A stretch of DNA of 64,000 bases from Centropus unirufus. Taxonomy: Eukaryota; Chordata; Aves; Cuculiformes; Centropidae. The notes beneath the pieces were generated by a model. It was not told where the DNA came from, searched no databases, and saw only the letters and a list, made by a program, of their open reading frames with translations. Positions 1 through 11,672 of the stretch are shown here, in pieces; the stretch's first letter is position 1, and each line of letters begins with the position of its first letter. The translations under genes and the position numbers were made by a program. The stretch spans positions 530,054 through 594,053 of the forward strand of contig VYZI01000108.1 of NCBI GenBank assembly GCA_013397695.1, written 5' to 3'.

Positions 1-3000
1 AAGATTTTATGAATTTTGCTCTATTAAAAAATCAATAATAATAAATTCTGCCAGTAGTGCAGTGCCCCTAACACCCCTAGAACATCACATGAACACAACT
101 GTAGAAAGATTGCTCATCATAGTCACCCAGCACCGTGTCTTTGCACCTTCCAGCAGACTTCATTAGAAGGCCTCAACAATTCCAGCCCAAGAATACTTTG
201 TACTCATAAAATGTGGTTTTCCTAAAAGGGGAGTGCAATTTGCTTGTTTCAAAACACAGTTTACAGAAGAGATTTAGGCTTTTAAAAGATACTTTGGAGT
301 TCGTCAAATGTAATTTTGATAAAACGCCTTATAGTGTGAGTAAAGAGAAAACTCCCTTTGCAGGCCTGACTGAGCAAAAGAAATGTCAGAAATATATACT
401 CTCAGCAGAAGAAAAGGAGATAATACTTGTCAGAACTTACTAAACAAGGACTGGTAGATTTCTACAAATATTTTTCCTCCTTAGGATGGGAAGTTTTGCA
501 AACCTAGCAACAGCATTTACATTATATTTATAATTACATATTATGCCCTATTTACAGAGTTAAATGCCAGGAAAACTTCTTCGGATTTTATATCTATACA
601 TGCTACTTCGCATTTCCACAATTTCTAAATTGCATCAAACCTTACTGCAAGGGATAAGAAAAAACATAGTTTACAGTGAACATAAAACACACCTAAAATG
701 CCTGTCTTTTTTTTCAGGAAACTGTTCTTTTGGTGGTGTTTTGCAGATTTTACAATCAAGCCTTTCAACCCCCCGTGGCAGGGAAGATAATTACCTACAA
801 AAATCTGGGACATGAGAAGTTGTTCTCACTTTAAAAATATTCAGGATTTGAAATACTTTTGAAACTGCAGCAAGCTATTGCTCATCAAGGCTGATTAGCC
901 TAAGTAGCAAACCACATTATCACAGAGAATACTTTTTCTAGCATCTCAGCTTGTTCAGCCTGAGCTTGGACACCAGCCCCTAGGGTGATGGCTACATTGA
1001 TGCACTCAGTGACATGAAACTTCATATGATAAAAAAAGAACTTCTCTGAAATTATCTTTGCATACAACTATTTCAGAAACTGCTCTGAAAGAGTAACAGA
1101 AACTTAAAAAGAAAAAGCTCTTTGAAGAGGTTTTAGCAAAAAGTAGGACAACCTTTCAAGGAAAAGTATGCAATGTATGGGACTGTACTAATTTTCTTCC
1201 AAGTAGGATGCAACTACGGGATGCTATTTTTAAATTCCACAACCCATTGCATGCTCAGCAAAATGTAAATAAAGTGCATTAAAATTTTTTGTTTCTAAAG
1301 ACCTTTGAAGCCATTGTTTTATTTGGTCATGTCTCACTAGTTACTAATCAGAAGGAATTTGGAGATAAGGCAGTTCAATTAGTTCGATAACTTATAGTGT
1401 GGTTTAATTTTGTACGTTAAATATTTGCATTTTGTGAAACTAAATTCCTGCAGTCAAGTGCAGGTAATTCAAAGGTCATGGCTATGGAGTTATAACAACA
1501 TACGGTCAACTCATTCACTTCAACACCAATGATTTAACATCAGCAAAATCAAGGGCATCAGTGGCACTTCTTAGTGTTTGTCTAAAGAACTCACGATTAT
1601 TCAGCCTACATAGTTCTGCAATTGTTTACATTAATTCATTTGGGCATTTTGAAGGGATATTACAAGGTAAAACATAGCATTCCTAAATTGTATAGGCCTG
1701 TGTTCCCCACCTGAGCCAAAATGGTGCACTGCTACTTGCTTACTGGAAATGCAATGGTTTTTCCTCTGCAATTTAAACTAAAGCTGGATGTTCCACAGAC
1801 ATTTAAGAAGTATCTCCATATAGCTGCTTGGCATTGCAGACCACAACTTTGAGGACAGATCAGGACAGGATCATTACTACCAAGAAAGTAACTCAGCTGA
1901 AACAGCACAGGTAGATAAATTAGGTTCAGTGCTGCACAAAGCAGAAAATTCCATCACATTGTAACTGCAAGCAATCAATTCTCTCAACACTTCATAAAAA
2001 GCACAATATTTGGAAGAGTATTACTCTTGCTCTCAGTCAAACAGCAGCAATGAAGGTGGTACAAATAAAGAGTTATGACAGAAAAACCTTAGCTGGAAAA
2101 GAAATCCTATTGGAAATCTGCTCACAGCTAGTCCCAGACATGCAGTGGCAGAATATCCCACCAGCGCTATTTCAGCGTGCATAAGCAACAGTTAATCACA
2201 AATCTCTCCCTAACGAATAGCAGTGACTGCAAAATGACCACTGAGGACAGGATACTTGGAGGTTTGCTTTAATTTATAAAGTTCTAGAGAGCTGGGAATT
2301 GGCAAATGCCATAGTATTTAAAGCATCAAGTAGTATAATTTCATTAAAAATGATCTACTGGGGGCAGACAACTTAGCACAACATACACAGAATATGCTGC
2401 AAAACCTAATTAAGTCATTAATTAAGTAGTGAACAATTTCATAAGCTTTAAAAAAATGGGGCTTTCAAACTTTTTTAACAAAATGCTAAGGATGAAATTT
2501 AAAGAGCAATTTCTACTTAGCAGAGGGGAGATGAGCACATTTAAAGTTGTTTTGGGAAGGAAGCCTCTCAGTAGACCTCCACACGTGAAAGGAGAAGGGT
2601 GAGGAGAGTGAAGTGTCTTCCTATAAGCAATCCACTTCATTTACCGTGTGTCTTCACAACATCAGCAGCTCCTGAATCACCCGCACAGCAAACATGGTTG
2701 AAAAGTAGAGCGCTCCCTGTGAGAAGAGCTATTGTTTTCACTTCCTGAATGGCTTTTGGGACAGATCCTTTTACAGTAGTGAAATCTCACAGGAAACATT
2801 AGGCTGCGGTTAAATTCTGTAACATACAGCAGGTACCACACAGATTCTTGCGATAAAAGGTATTGTTTTTGCACTGGTCAAAACATCCTGGTGGGGGGTG
2901 GTGGGGAAGTTACATTCCAGCAGCACTGAAACTACCAGTCTTAATTTAGAATTTATCTGAAACTTCCATCAGACCAATTTAAAAAAAAATAAATTTGTGA

Positions 3001-4190
3001 AATGTCTGTGGGAAAGTGGGTCTGAATTGTCTGCATAAAATAAAGGAAATAAAGTGCATACTTAAGAAGAAACTTGGCAGTTATAATCTAGAAAGAATCC
3101 CTTCCCAACTATGGTGTCCACACAATGCTTTCGGCCCAAAACCGTCCTGCTGGTTGTGGCAGCAGCAGAAATGTTAAAAGCTCCAATGGGGACATGGTTC
3201 AAGCATAATTTACAATTAACACCATGTTGTTGCTCTCAAATGTCATCTCTGCCTTGGGACAAGTTGTTTAGTCTTGCTGAAGAAAAATGTGTACGTGTAG
3301 AAGTAACAAGAGATACACATGCTTCAAGCACACGCTCTTTGTTATGTACGACTTTGTCAACTGGAAATGAAAGACCACACATTTCAACATAATTGCCCAA
3401 TCCTAAATCTGTCCAAGATTTTCCATGCAATTTAATGGACTGATTTAAATAGTTATTCTTATAAGAATCCAATGACTGATTTCTTTTAAAAATAAAAATT
3501 TAAACCAAGGCCTTTATGTTTGCCTTTAGGAGGCTCTAAGGGGATTTTCAAAAGCAAATTAATCTCCTTTACACAGCTACAGAGTCAGTCAGATTATCTT
3601 CATGGGCATTTCTTCCTTCCTACCCAAGTACCTCTTAAGTACCTTGTAAAGAAAATGCAAGTTAAGGTACTGACTTTTTAATAATTAGGAAAGGTAATCT
3701 GAATAATTAGGCAAGCAAATCTTTATAAAATATTTTCTTTTCATTATTGTACAATGTTATTGTTTTATTTTGTATTTAAACATATTTTATAGAATTTAAA
3801 AGTGTGGCAATAGTGCAGAAAATCAGGAAACACTAGCCTTTTATTACTAAACTGATGACCCTCAACTTCTCCATTTGCTTTACTTCTCAAAAATCCTCCC
3901 CTTCTCATGATTTCTCAGCTCTTTTCTGCTATTTTACATTTTTTTCCTGCCATTTTCTCAGCCTTTTTTCCTTTTGTCTTGCATTCAGTGACCATTCTGC
4001 TTGTAACTCCCCTGCGGTGTCCTTATATCCCAGTGACTGGAATGGCCTGACTTTCTTCCAAGCTAGTTGGACAGTGTTTGTAAGCTTTGATTTCCTCTTT
4101 AACCACTCAAGTCTGTGGTGAGTCTGAAACCTTTCCAGTTCAACTGCTGCCAGCTCTAACAGAAACTGTAACTTCCTAGCTTTCTTCTTC
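1..4190. other. Intronic sequence, nothing recognised
   Basis: AT-rich, presumably CDKAL1 intron. All open frames are below 95 codons and overlap on both strands. Neither a conserved protein motif nor a known repeat was seen. Confidence 0.7.
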
Positions 4191-4210
4191 TTTTTTTTTT
4201 TTTTTTTTTT
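4191..4210 (+). repeat. Poly-T run (20 bases)
   Basis: Twenty consecutive T, preceded by a TTCTTCTTC stretch. It could be a simple microsatellite or the complement of an old poly(A) tail; no source transcript was recognised in the following sequence. Confidence 0.9.
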
Positions 4211-4949
4211 AATTTAAAGCACAGACAACCAGCTTTTATCTGGTTAGGCTGAAGCTGAGGAAGTTATGTTAGTTTTGGCCATCTCTATTGCAACTCAGAT
4301 AGCTATGGTCAGTCATTTAAAAGAAAATCAGAATGACCATGACTAAAGCACTTAATGCACAAATTGGAGCATTAAAAACAAGCCACAGAACCCCTTGGGG
4401 CTCCAGGATCTAAACAGCATTCTAGACATTACAGGCTGGAAAATACACAAGAGGCAGTTACAGCCATCAAAAGCAAGACTGAACAAAAAAAAAGGAATGG
4501 ACAGACAAAACACTAAGTAGCTCAGCAATTCAGTTGTTTACAGGCCTTAGTCGACACTAAAATGGAAGTTTTCTCCCTGTTTCCACAGCTCCATCTGGTT
4601 ACAACATTATCTTTGCAATGCCTGACTTGACTAGTTTTTCAGCTTTAACCAAGTTCTGAAACAGACCCAACTTTTTGGATGACGGCGGTTTTGCACCAGA
4701 GGTTTTTGCACCGTTGAACAGCCCCAACAAACCAACGTTACCATTTCATTCAGCAAGCACCCCCCAACAACTTCCCTGTAGGGACGGTTTCACAAATAAG
4801 GTTAGTGATATCACACTACAAGATGTTTGTTTGCTTTTATAAATGTGGGTTAAAAGTGACATTTTCCTCATGAGGCTGACATGACCCTACCTATCTACCA
4901 TAAAGATCCGAGGGAGCCTGGGATCTGGGTTGAGCCGGGGATGTCATGC
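4211..4949. other. Intronic sequence, nothing recognised
   Basis: Lies between a poly-T run and the first CR1 fragment. No gene or repeat family was recognised. Confidence 0.6.
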
Positions 4950-5960
4950 ACCTTGATTTGAGGCAGGCCTTTGCCACAGCCCCCATAGAATCCTAAAAGC
5001 CAAATTGTTGCAATATGGACTGAAGAACTGGCCAACACGGTGGGGGCAAGAACTGGCAAAGACTGCTGGGTTGGGGTGAGCAGTGCATAAGTCTAACTGG
5101 TGCTTGGTTAGTTTTGGCAGTCCTCAGGGACTGACACTGGGATCATTATTTCCTGACTATATTAATGACACAGGTGAAGGACATAATGAATCTGGCAGCA
5201 AATCCCAAGCTGGAGGTGGGATATGCTTATGTGCTGGAGGGCAGGATATTAACAGCCCGCAGAGATGCATTAAACAGGAACCTCATGAGATTCAACAGCA
5301 AGTAAGAAACTCCACACTTAGGAGAGCACAACTCCAGACAAAAGTGCAGATGGGGAGGGAACTGATTGGCTAGAAAGCCAGTTTGTGGACAAGGGCCTTG
5401 GGGTCCATGTGGGCAACAAATTGAACACGAGCAGTACGCGGTATGCCCTTCAATAGCTCAGAGGGACAAAAACTCTGTACAGTGCAACTGAACTGTACTC
5501 TCAAGAACATGCCAGCACATTGAAATGATAAGTGCCCTCTGTTTGGCACTTGTAAGACTGCATCTGTAGTGCTCTGTCCAGTTTTGAGCTCCCTGGAACG
5601 AGGCAGACATTGACATAAAGTGACAAGCAGGCAGAAAGAACACCAAGATTACTAGGGAGCTTGTGCACGTGACATAAGGAGAGGCTAAGGGAGCTGGCTT
5701 ACACATAGTTAGGAGGAGATTTTACTGCTACAGCTGATGGAAGAATACAAGGAAGACACAGCCAGGCATTTCTTGGAGACTCCAGGTCATAGGATTAGAA
5801 GCAATGGATACAATTTGTAATACAGGAAACTGCAATTAGATGGAATAAAATATTTTACCATGACAGTGGTTAAGTGCTGGAACTGGCTGCACCACAGCTG
5901 ATTCCACCTCTTTGAGATGCTGCAACCTAATGAGAACCCTGGACCTTCCTAAAGTCCGAA
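4950..5960 (+). mobile_element. CR1 LINE fragment, reverse transcriptase region into the 3' part
   Basis: The plus strand follows the CR1 ORF2 order with many indels and stops. It starts with a decayed reverse-transcriptase motif (GATTTGAGGCAGGCCTTTG, the DLSKAFDT block). It continues through a CCTCAGGGACTGACACTGGG block (the PQG..LGPLLF region), an ATTAATGACA block and a GAACACGAGCAG block. It ends with the late coding region (GAACTGGCTGCACCACAG). The copy is old and inactive. No clean ATTCTATGATTCTATG tail is visible, so the right boundary is approximate. The 96-codon frame at 5083-5373 is only a remnant of this element or chance. Confidence 0.75.
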
Positions 5961-8647
5961 GAGCTGCTGTGCTTCAGGATTCCGTGCATCTACCTGGATG
6001 AGTATGAGCACACTTAAAGACACAAGAAGCACAGCATGCTTCCAATATCACAGGAAGATTCCATTCCTCTAGAGGGGTAAGAAAAGCTAGAAGGTGAGAA
6101 ATCACTGCAGAAACGGATCAAGTCTGGCTTGCACAAGGATAAACAGAGGTAAACACTGAATGAAAGATAATCCAATCAGTATCAACGCTTCAAAATTTTG
6201 ATCCCACTTGTTATATGTTGTCCATAAGAATACCACAGCCCTTTGAGGGCTAGCAGAGACACAAGTATGGCAGATCTTTTGGAGCCAGTAGTCAAACATG
6301 AACAAAATATTCCCAAGCATGCTACTAGAGCTTCAGCTACACAAGAGTAAAAAGTCCCTCGGTGATCAGGTGGGCAATAAGCTATTATGTGGATTCATGT
6401 CTGAGGCAGTTCATTGAAACAAAAGAATCCATGTTTCTAGTCTCACTGGCCTAATGGAGATAGGTCAGTCTCAACGCTTCGCTTTTGAAAAGAGCATTAT
6501 TCCTTGGGAAGACAGACATACTCCGCTAATCTAGAATCACATTAAAAAGCCACTGTATTTATTGAGTATTTACGGTATTACTTTCACAATTTCATTAAAA
6601 AAAAAGGACCATGACTTTTATCCGCATAAAAAACACTTCAACGTATAATATTCAACACTATTCACAAAATATTCAGCATGGATCTAAGATAAACCCTAGA
6701 TACTCCTAAAGAAAGACTAGAAGGACAGCAGATACAAGCATTCTAAGTGGAGTTGGGTATAGCATATTACCTTTATGAGACATAATTAGCCATAAGTGCT
6801 TTTTTTAAGATTTTACATAAATTAGGTAACTATTGCTTTGCCAAGAATATCTTCTCCTAAATGTCTTGTAAGTAGTGTGTAAGATTAAAATCACAGAGAA
6901 TACAAAGTCTTATTCTTATTTTGCAGAAGATAGAATAAACTGGACAGTCTTGGGCAGCTGAATATCCTAAAAGCAAAATGGCCTTGTAATAAACACTAAC
7001 ACTCAGGAAATCTGAAATATTGCTAAAGACACAAAACTAGTTAGCACTGAAAAACCTCAAAACAAGTATTTTAATAGTTGTCAGAGAAAGACTTATTCTC
7101 TCCTAAAGATGCATTTCTCCTTACACAAACACACAGCAAGCACCCAGATCTACTTTTGCTGCCCACGTGTCAGCACAGTCTTCATAGAATGTACAAGGGA
7201 GCACTGCAGACTATGCACCGTTTCACAGCAAGACCATCCTCATTTTTGTGGAATATGACATTGAGTTGGCAGGTTGGGGGGCATTTTTCCAATCACAAAC
7301 ATTTTTGGAACTTTTTTTTGAACAATGTATGTTTGAACAAAAGTTTTCAGCTACAAGTCCTAAGAAAAAATCCTAATTAAAATGCGCTTACTTTATCTGC
7401 ATTAATTGTATGCTCATGCTAATGTCATCCAGGCATTCTGCCTCCCCAATAGATGGTATTTTTAATACTTAAAGACAGTTTAGATACAGGTTGTGTTTAA
7501 ATTAACTGTATTTCAAGGGACAAGAAAATGAACTCTATGAACCCCAGCTGTCACGTTCAGTAGATACTGTGAAAGAATGAAGATTCTTGGTGATCTTTTC
7601 CAACCTGGAGATTCTATGATTCTATATAGTTTTGGAAAGGGAACATAAATAAACAAAGCAATCAAAAAACCCACTCTATATCAATAGTAAAGGGAGCTCT
7701 TTAAGCTCTTTAACAAATTATCTAAACCAAACTGTTGGAACACAGGAACATGAATGACTAAACAAATCCTTCGGTAAAAACTCTCCAGCTGCAGTTTTTA
7801 GCCTAGAACCAATTTAAAATGTGAATACATCCCCCTTCTGCAAAATGATCCAACTCCAGAAGCAAAGCAACACTATATGATAAATATGACTCACACATGT
7901 ACTCACTGAAATAAACCACTAGACATTTATCTTTTAAAAACAGAGAAGACACCAAGTCTGGCACCAGTCTGCAATGCAAGAAAGACCATGTGATACTCAG
8001 ACACTTGTGTATTAGTTTAAAAATAAGCTAGATAAGCATGTGATGAGTGACAATTTTGTACTTGACCTTTGTTTAAATAGCTCCTTTTCACCAAGTCCAC
8101 ACACAACTCAACAAAATTCCTAAAAAAAAAAAAGCTGTTACTTCTCACCCAGTGTCTTGAAGATAAACTGTAAAAACAAAACATTGTTTCTTCAAGGAGA
8201 AAAAAAAACAAAAAAAAACCAAAAACATGTTTTGCAGGAGGAATTCAGAAAAAGAAATTTAAAAAAAAGCACCATTGAAGTCTTCTTGTAAATCAAGCTG
8301 ATGAAATCCAACATGCTCAATTACAGGGACAGAAGCTTGGGTTCATTTCCAGTGGGAATATTTTACTTTGCCTAGCTGGCAAGGAATTTGGAAACCGAGT
8401 TCCTCTTTCCTGAGGTTGAAGAGGCCTACAGGATTGCACAGGAAATGCTTTTAAGTCAGGAAACAGGGATGCATTCTGCATGGGATGGGGAACCCTTAGT
8501 TTAGCATATTACTTCTTAAGGTGTCAAAATACACTTAACTCTGGAGTGAAGGTCTCCACCAATATTAAGCAACTACACAAACATCCATAGTCCTTGTATC
8601 CAACTCCTGGTGTTTTTTAATGTTGCTGCTTGTATTTATTTAAATAC
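5961..8647. other. Intronic sequence apart from a short CR1 tail
   Basis: AT-rich. Besides the CR1 tail at 7.57-7.63 kb and A-runs near 8.2 kb, nothing was recognised. The 100-codon frame at 7078-7380 has no family resemblance. Confidence 0.6.
7570..7626 (+). mobile_element. CR1 LINE 3' tail, severely 5'-truncated
   Basis: The stretch ends with TTCCAACCTGGAGATTCTATG and then ATTCTATA, preceded by TTGGTGATCTTTTCC. This is the canonical last ~50 bp of avian CR1. Almost nothing upstream resembles CR1, which is typical of very short insertions. Confidence 0.85.
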
Positions 8648-9275
8648 CAGAGTCACAGAGAAACTGAAGTAGGAAGGAACCTTTGGAGATCATCTAGCCC
8701 AAGCCCTTACTGCTCCAAGTAGGGGCAACTAGAGCAGGTTACTCAGCGCTGTGTCCAGACAGCTTTTGAGTCCTACTAAGGACACAGACTCCATACCCTG
8801 TGGGCAACCTGTGCCAGTGTTCAATCACCTTTATTATAATATTGTAGTTTTCTTACATATAAATCAAATCTCTTGCATTTCAATTTGTGCCCACTACCTC
8901 TTGCCCTGTCCCTGGGTACTTCTGAGAAGACAGTGGCTCTGGCTTCACTCCCCACCCCTAGTATTTATACACATTGCTAAGACCCCCTGGAGCCTGGTCT
9001 TTTCCAGGCTGAACAGTCCCAGCTCTCAGTCTCTCCTTATATGTCCGTATATGTCAGATGCTCCCATCCATTAATCACCTTCATGGCCCTTCACTGGATC
9101 TGCTCTAGTGTCTCTGCATCTCCCTTGCACTGGGGAGCCCAGAACTGGACCCAGCACTCCTGGAGTTTCACCAGGGCAGACAGAAGGTGGAGGTTCACCT
9201 GCTGGAGACACGGCTGAGGGCAGCCCAGAATGCTGTCAGCTGCCTTGGCAAGGGCACACTGCTGGCTCACGGTCT
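8648..9275 (-). mobile_element. CR1 LINE fragment, reverse orientation
   Basis: Read on the plus strand it is the reverse complement of the CR1 3' end. It starts with a decayed CAGAGTCACAGAGAAAC tail and GGAAGGAACCTTTGGAGATC. It then has CAACCTGTGCCAGTGTTCAATC, TTTGTGCCCACTACCTCTTG and TTTTCCAGGCTGAACAGTCC. It ends at GGGCACACTGCTGGCTCACG in the late ORF2. At about 630 bp it is one of the longer copies. The open frames at 8751-9074 and 9091-9348 lie inside it and are not genes. Confidence 0.92.
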
Positions 9276-9809
9276 TAACAAAAGCCTTAAAAAAAAAGTG
9301 TGTTTTGCACATTTTAAACAGAAGGTAAGGAGTTGCATGCAATAGCATTTCATATTTTAGGCTTATCTTACAGTAGTCTTTGTGCTTCAGCTAAACAAGT
9401 ATGATCACATCAGAGGGTGATATTAGGTTTCTGGGGCAAAGCTGTTAACCATATTCCTAGCAGCATGAAGTATTCTTTTAGGTATCTTCCTACCCTTCAG
9501 TCGGTGTTTTCAAGATACAGAGTAAAGTCTTGAAGTCCCCAGCCATTCCTGATGCATGGACTGAAAATCTCCATAAAAAGAGGCAACCAACAGTAGTTCT
9601 AAGAAGAGCAATAAATCATTATAACAAATCTTGACCAAAAGAGGTTAAAAATTATAACACTGATTTTTCACTTCTTACCACCATCCCTCCAAGAATAACC
9701 ATTCTTTTGCCTGAATCAAACCCAAATGTAGCAAGGCAGAGAAAATTTCTCTCTACCCCCCAAAAGTCAAACAACTAAACCCTATTTGTAAGGACAGATC
9801 CTATTTTAC

Positions 9810-9914
9810 CTAACATTGACTCAATCCCACGAACAGGATGACCTAGTTTCTTGACTCCCTGGCAATGATACTCAAACAGGAAAGCACCAGCTTTCAGACT
9901 TCCAGGTGCATCTG
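9810..9914 (-). other. Candidate unannotated cassette exon inside the CDKAL1 intron
   Basis: On the minus strand a strong pyrimidine-rich acceptor (TTAGTTTCCTTTCTAG) is followed by 105 bp open in only one frame, then the donor TTAG|GTAAAATAG. The frame reads DAPGSLKAGAFLFEYHCQG, then VKKLGHPVRGIESMLG. Entry and exit phases are both 1, the same as the CDKAL1 intron in which it lies, so inclusion would add 35 residues without shifting frame. A second acceptor at 10039-10040 (CATCCTCAG) would extend the exon to 229 bp in the same open frame, but its phase would not suit CDKAL1. The peptide matches no protein I recognise, and the insertion is absent from human CDKAL1 as I remember it. The 141-codon open frame around it could be chance, because CR1-derived and random frames of similar length occur elsewhere in the window. 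Confidence 0.25.
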
Positions 9915-10038
9915 CTAGAAAGGAAACTAACAGGAATAACACACACAGAGTTCCACTTTTCATCACGTAAGCGTACGCTGCCAGGGCTATTTCATCTGGA
10001 TTCATATTCTTGCCTATATAGGACAACAAGATGAGTCC

Positions 10039-11231
10039 CTGAGGATGGAAATAAAGCCAAAGGTAAAAGAACAGATTAAATGGAGGTCTAAAGAGATCTG
10101 GCTCCTTGACATGATGATATACATGAGTTAATACTATAATGTTGACTCTAACTGTTCTATTTAGTCTCAGTCCATATAGACTTTTCATGTTTTGTGTCAT
10201 GGTGAGTCAGAAGCTCCATCAGGCTGATGAAACACTCTGGAACAGCACTGGAGATACTGACGGTAGCTTTTCTTTCCAGGATTTTTGCAGGCGATTGACA
10301 CATTTCATAAAGAGACAGAGAAATATCTGATCTTAATTTCCTAGACACAGCACACGGTGCTCATTAGACTGAAGCTTTCTCTACATCTTGCACTACTGCT
10401 ACGCATCAGACCAGAGGGAACACAGAACATTTGTACAAGCCTCGCTTCACATGCCTCAATAGAATATAACAGGCACTAGCACGCTGCAAAGAAAATCTAT
10501 GACTATTTTTGTTATACTCTAAATATGGATCTGCGATCCTATTTTACTTCTTTTTTTTTCCTCTCAGTTTTAAGAAAGACAAGGATGATGACTCAAATAA
10601 AGGTGATCTCAGTAAAGAGAGAGGAAGCTTGGAAGATCTCTCGTCAATGAATCAATCTACTTCACTTAATCCCAAATACAACTATGAATCAGAGTGGAAC
10701 TGTCTCCAGGCACTTCTCAAATCCTCATTTCTGTATTTGCATTCTTCTACTCAAAAATAAACAACCTTCTATATAAAAAGCCCCAAAAGACATGGCTCTT
10801 CATGCCATCACATCACTGGTATCAAGTTGAGAGTAAGGAATTGCCTCTTGTTTGCCAAGACTTTCCCTTACTCTCCCCTTAAAGGAAGGAATGGCTCCTT
10901 CATTTAATGCAGAGTACTTCATGGTGCTGTGCAGCGCAGGACAGAAGAAACCTCAAAAGCAGCAACGTGCAGAGAAATAAGTTGATTCCAAAGGGACCAG
11001 AAACTGAGGAGTTCAATCTCATTTGTACTACCAGATACTTAGTAAAATATACATTTGATGTGTGGGACGATTGGTCATGATGTAATGGAAAAGCTAAAAG
11101 AACGGGTCAAAAGAAAAATTGAAACAATTCTTTCAACAGCTTTTTATTAAGCCACCCCCCTGAGAAGAAGTTGTATACCCACAAATATTCACAATTGTAT
11201 TGTCTGAATTCCACAGGTGGGCCCAGAAGAC
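10039..11231. other. Intronic sequence, nothing firm
   Basis: Short frames occur on both strands at 10139-10348, next to the candidate exon, without recognisable homology. 10.5-11.2 kb holds only chance frames. Confidence 0.55.
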
Positions 11232-11672
11232 TGTCCTAGTTTTACCCCAGCTGACAACGTAGCACCACCTGACGACTCATTCACCTCTCTCCCACCACCC
11301 CCTGCAGCGGGACGGGGAGGAGAATGGCAAAAGTAAAACTCATGGGTTGAGATAAAGACAGGTCAACAGGACAGCAAAAGGGAGAAAAACTACTAATAGA
11401 ATATACCCAACTAGTGATGCACAATACAATTGCTCACTGCCCAGTTACTGATGCACAGTCTGTGCAGGCTATGCCTCCTTCCAGCTTCTTCTGTACACCA
11501 CCTCCCTACTGGCAGAGCATGGGAAGCTGAGAAGTGTTTTACTTGGTATAAGCACTGTTTAGCAACAACTGAAGACATCAGTGTGTTAGCAACATTATTG
11601 TCCTAATAAACCCATAACACAGCATTATACCAGCTACTACGCAGAAAAGTAACTCTATCCCAGCTGAAGCCG
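11232..11672 (-). mobile_element. ERVL-like retroviral LTR (apparently solo, internally shortened)
   Basis: Read on the minus strand the element begins near CAGCTGGGATAGAGTTAC, then has GTAGCTGGTATAATGCTGTG, ACACTGATGTCTTCAGTTG and CTTCCCATGCTCTGCCAG. It ends with a C-rich tract, a GACTCATTCACC complement and TAGGACA. I recognise this order from an abundant avian endogenous retrovirus LTR. It is about 440 bp, shorter than the roughly 600 bp I expect, and the middle (promoter) part appears deleted. No second LTR or gag/pol-like coding was seen nearby, so it is probably a solo LTR. The family name is from memory and should be checked against a repeat library. Confidence 0.8.

Noticed and set aside
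10139..10348. Two 63-codon frames on opposite strands beside the candidate exon
   Set aside because: They overlap on opposite strands and have no recognisable domain or clear splice sites.
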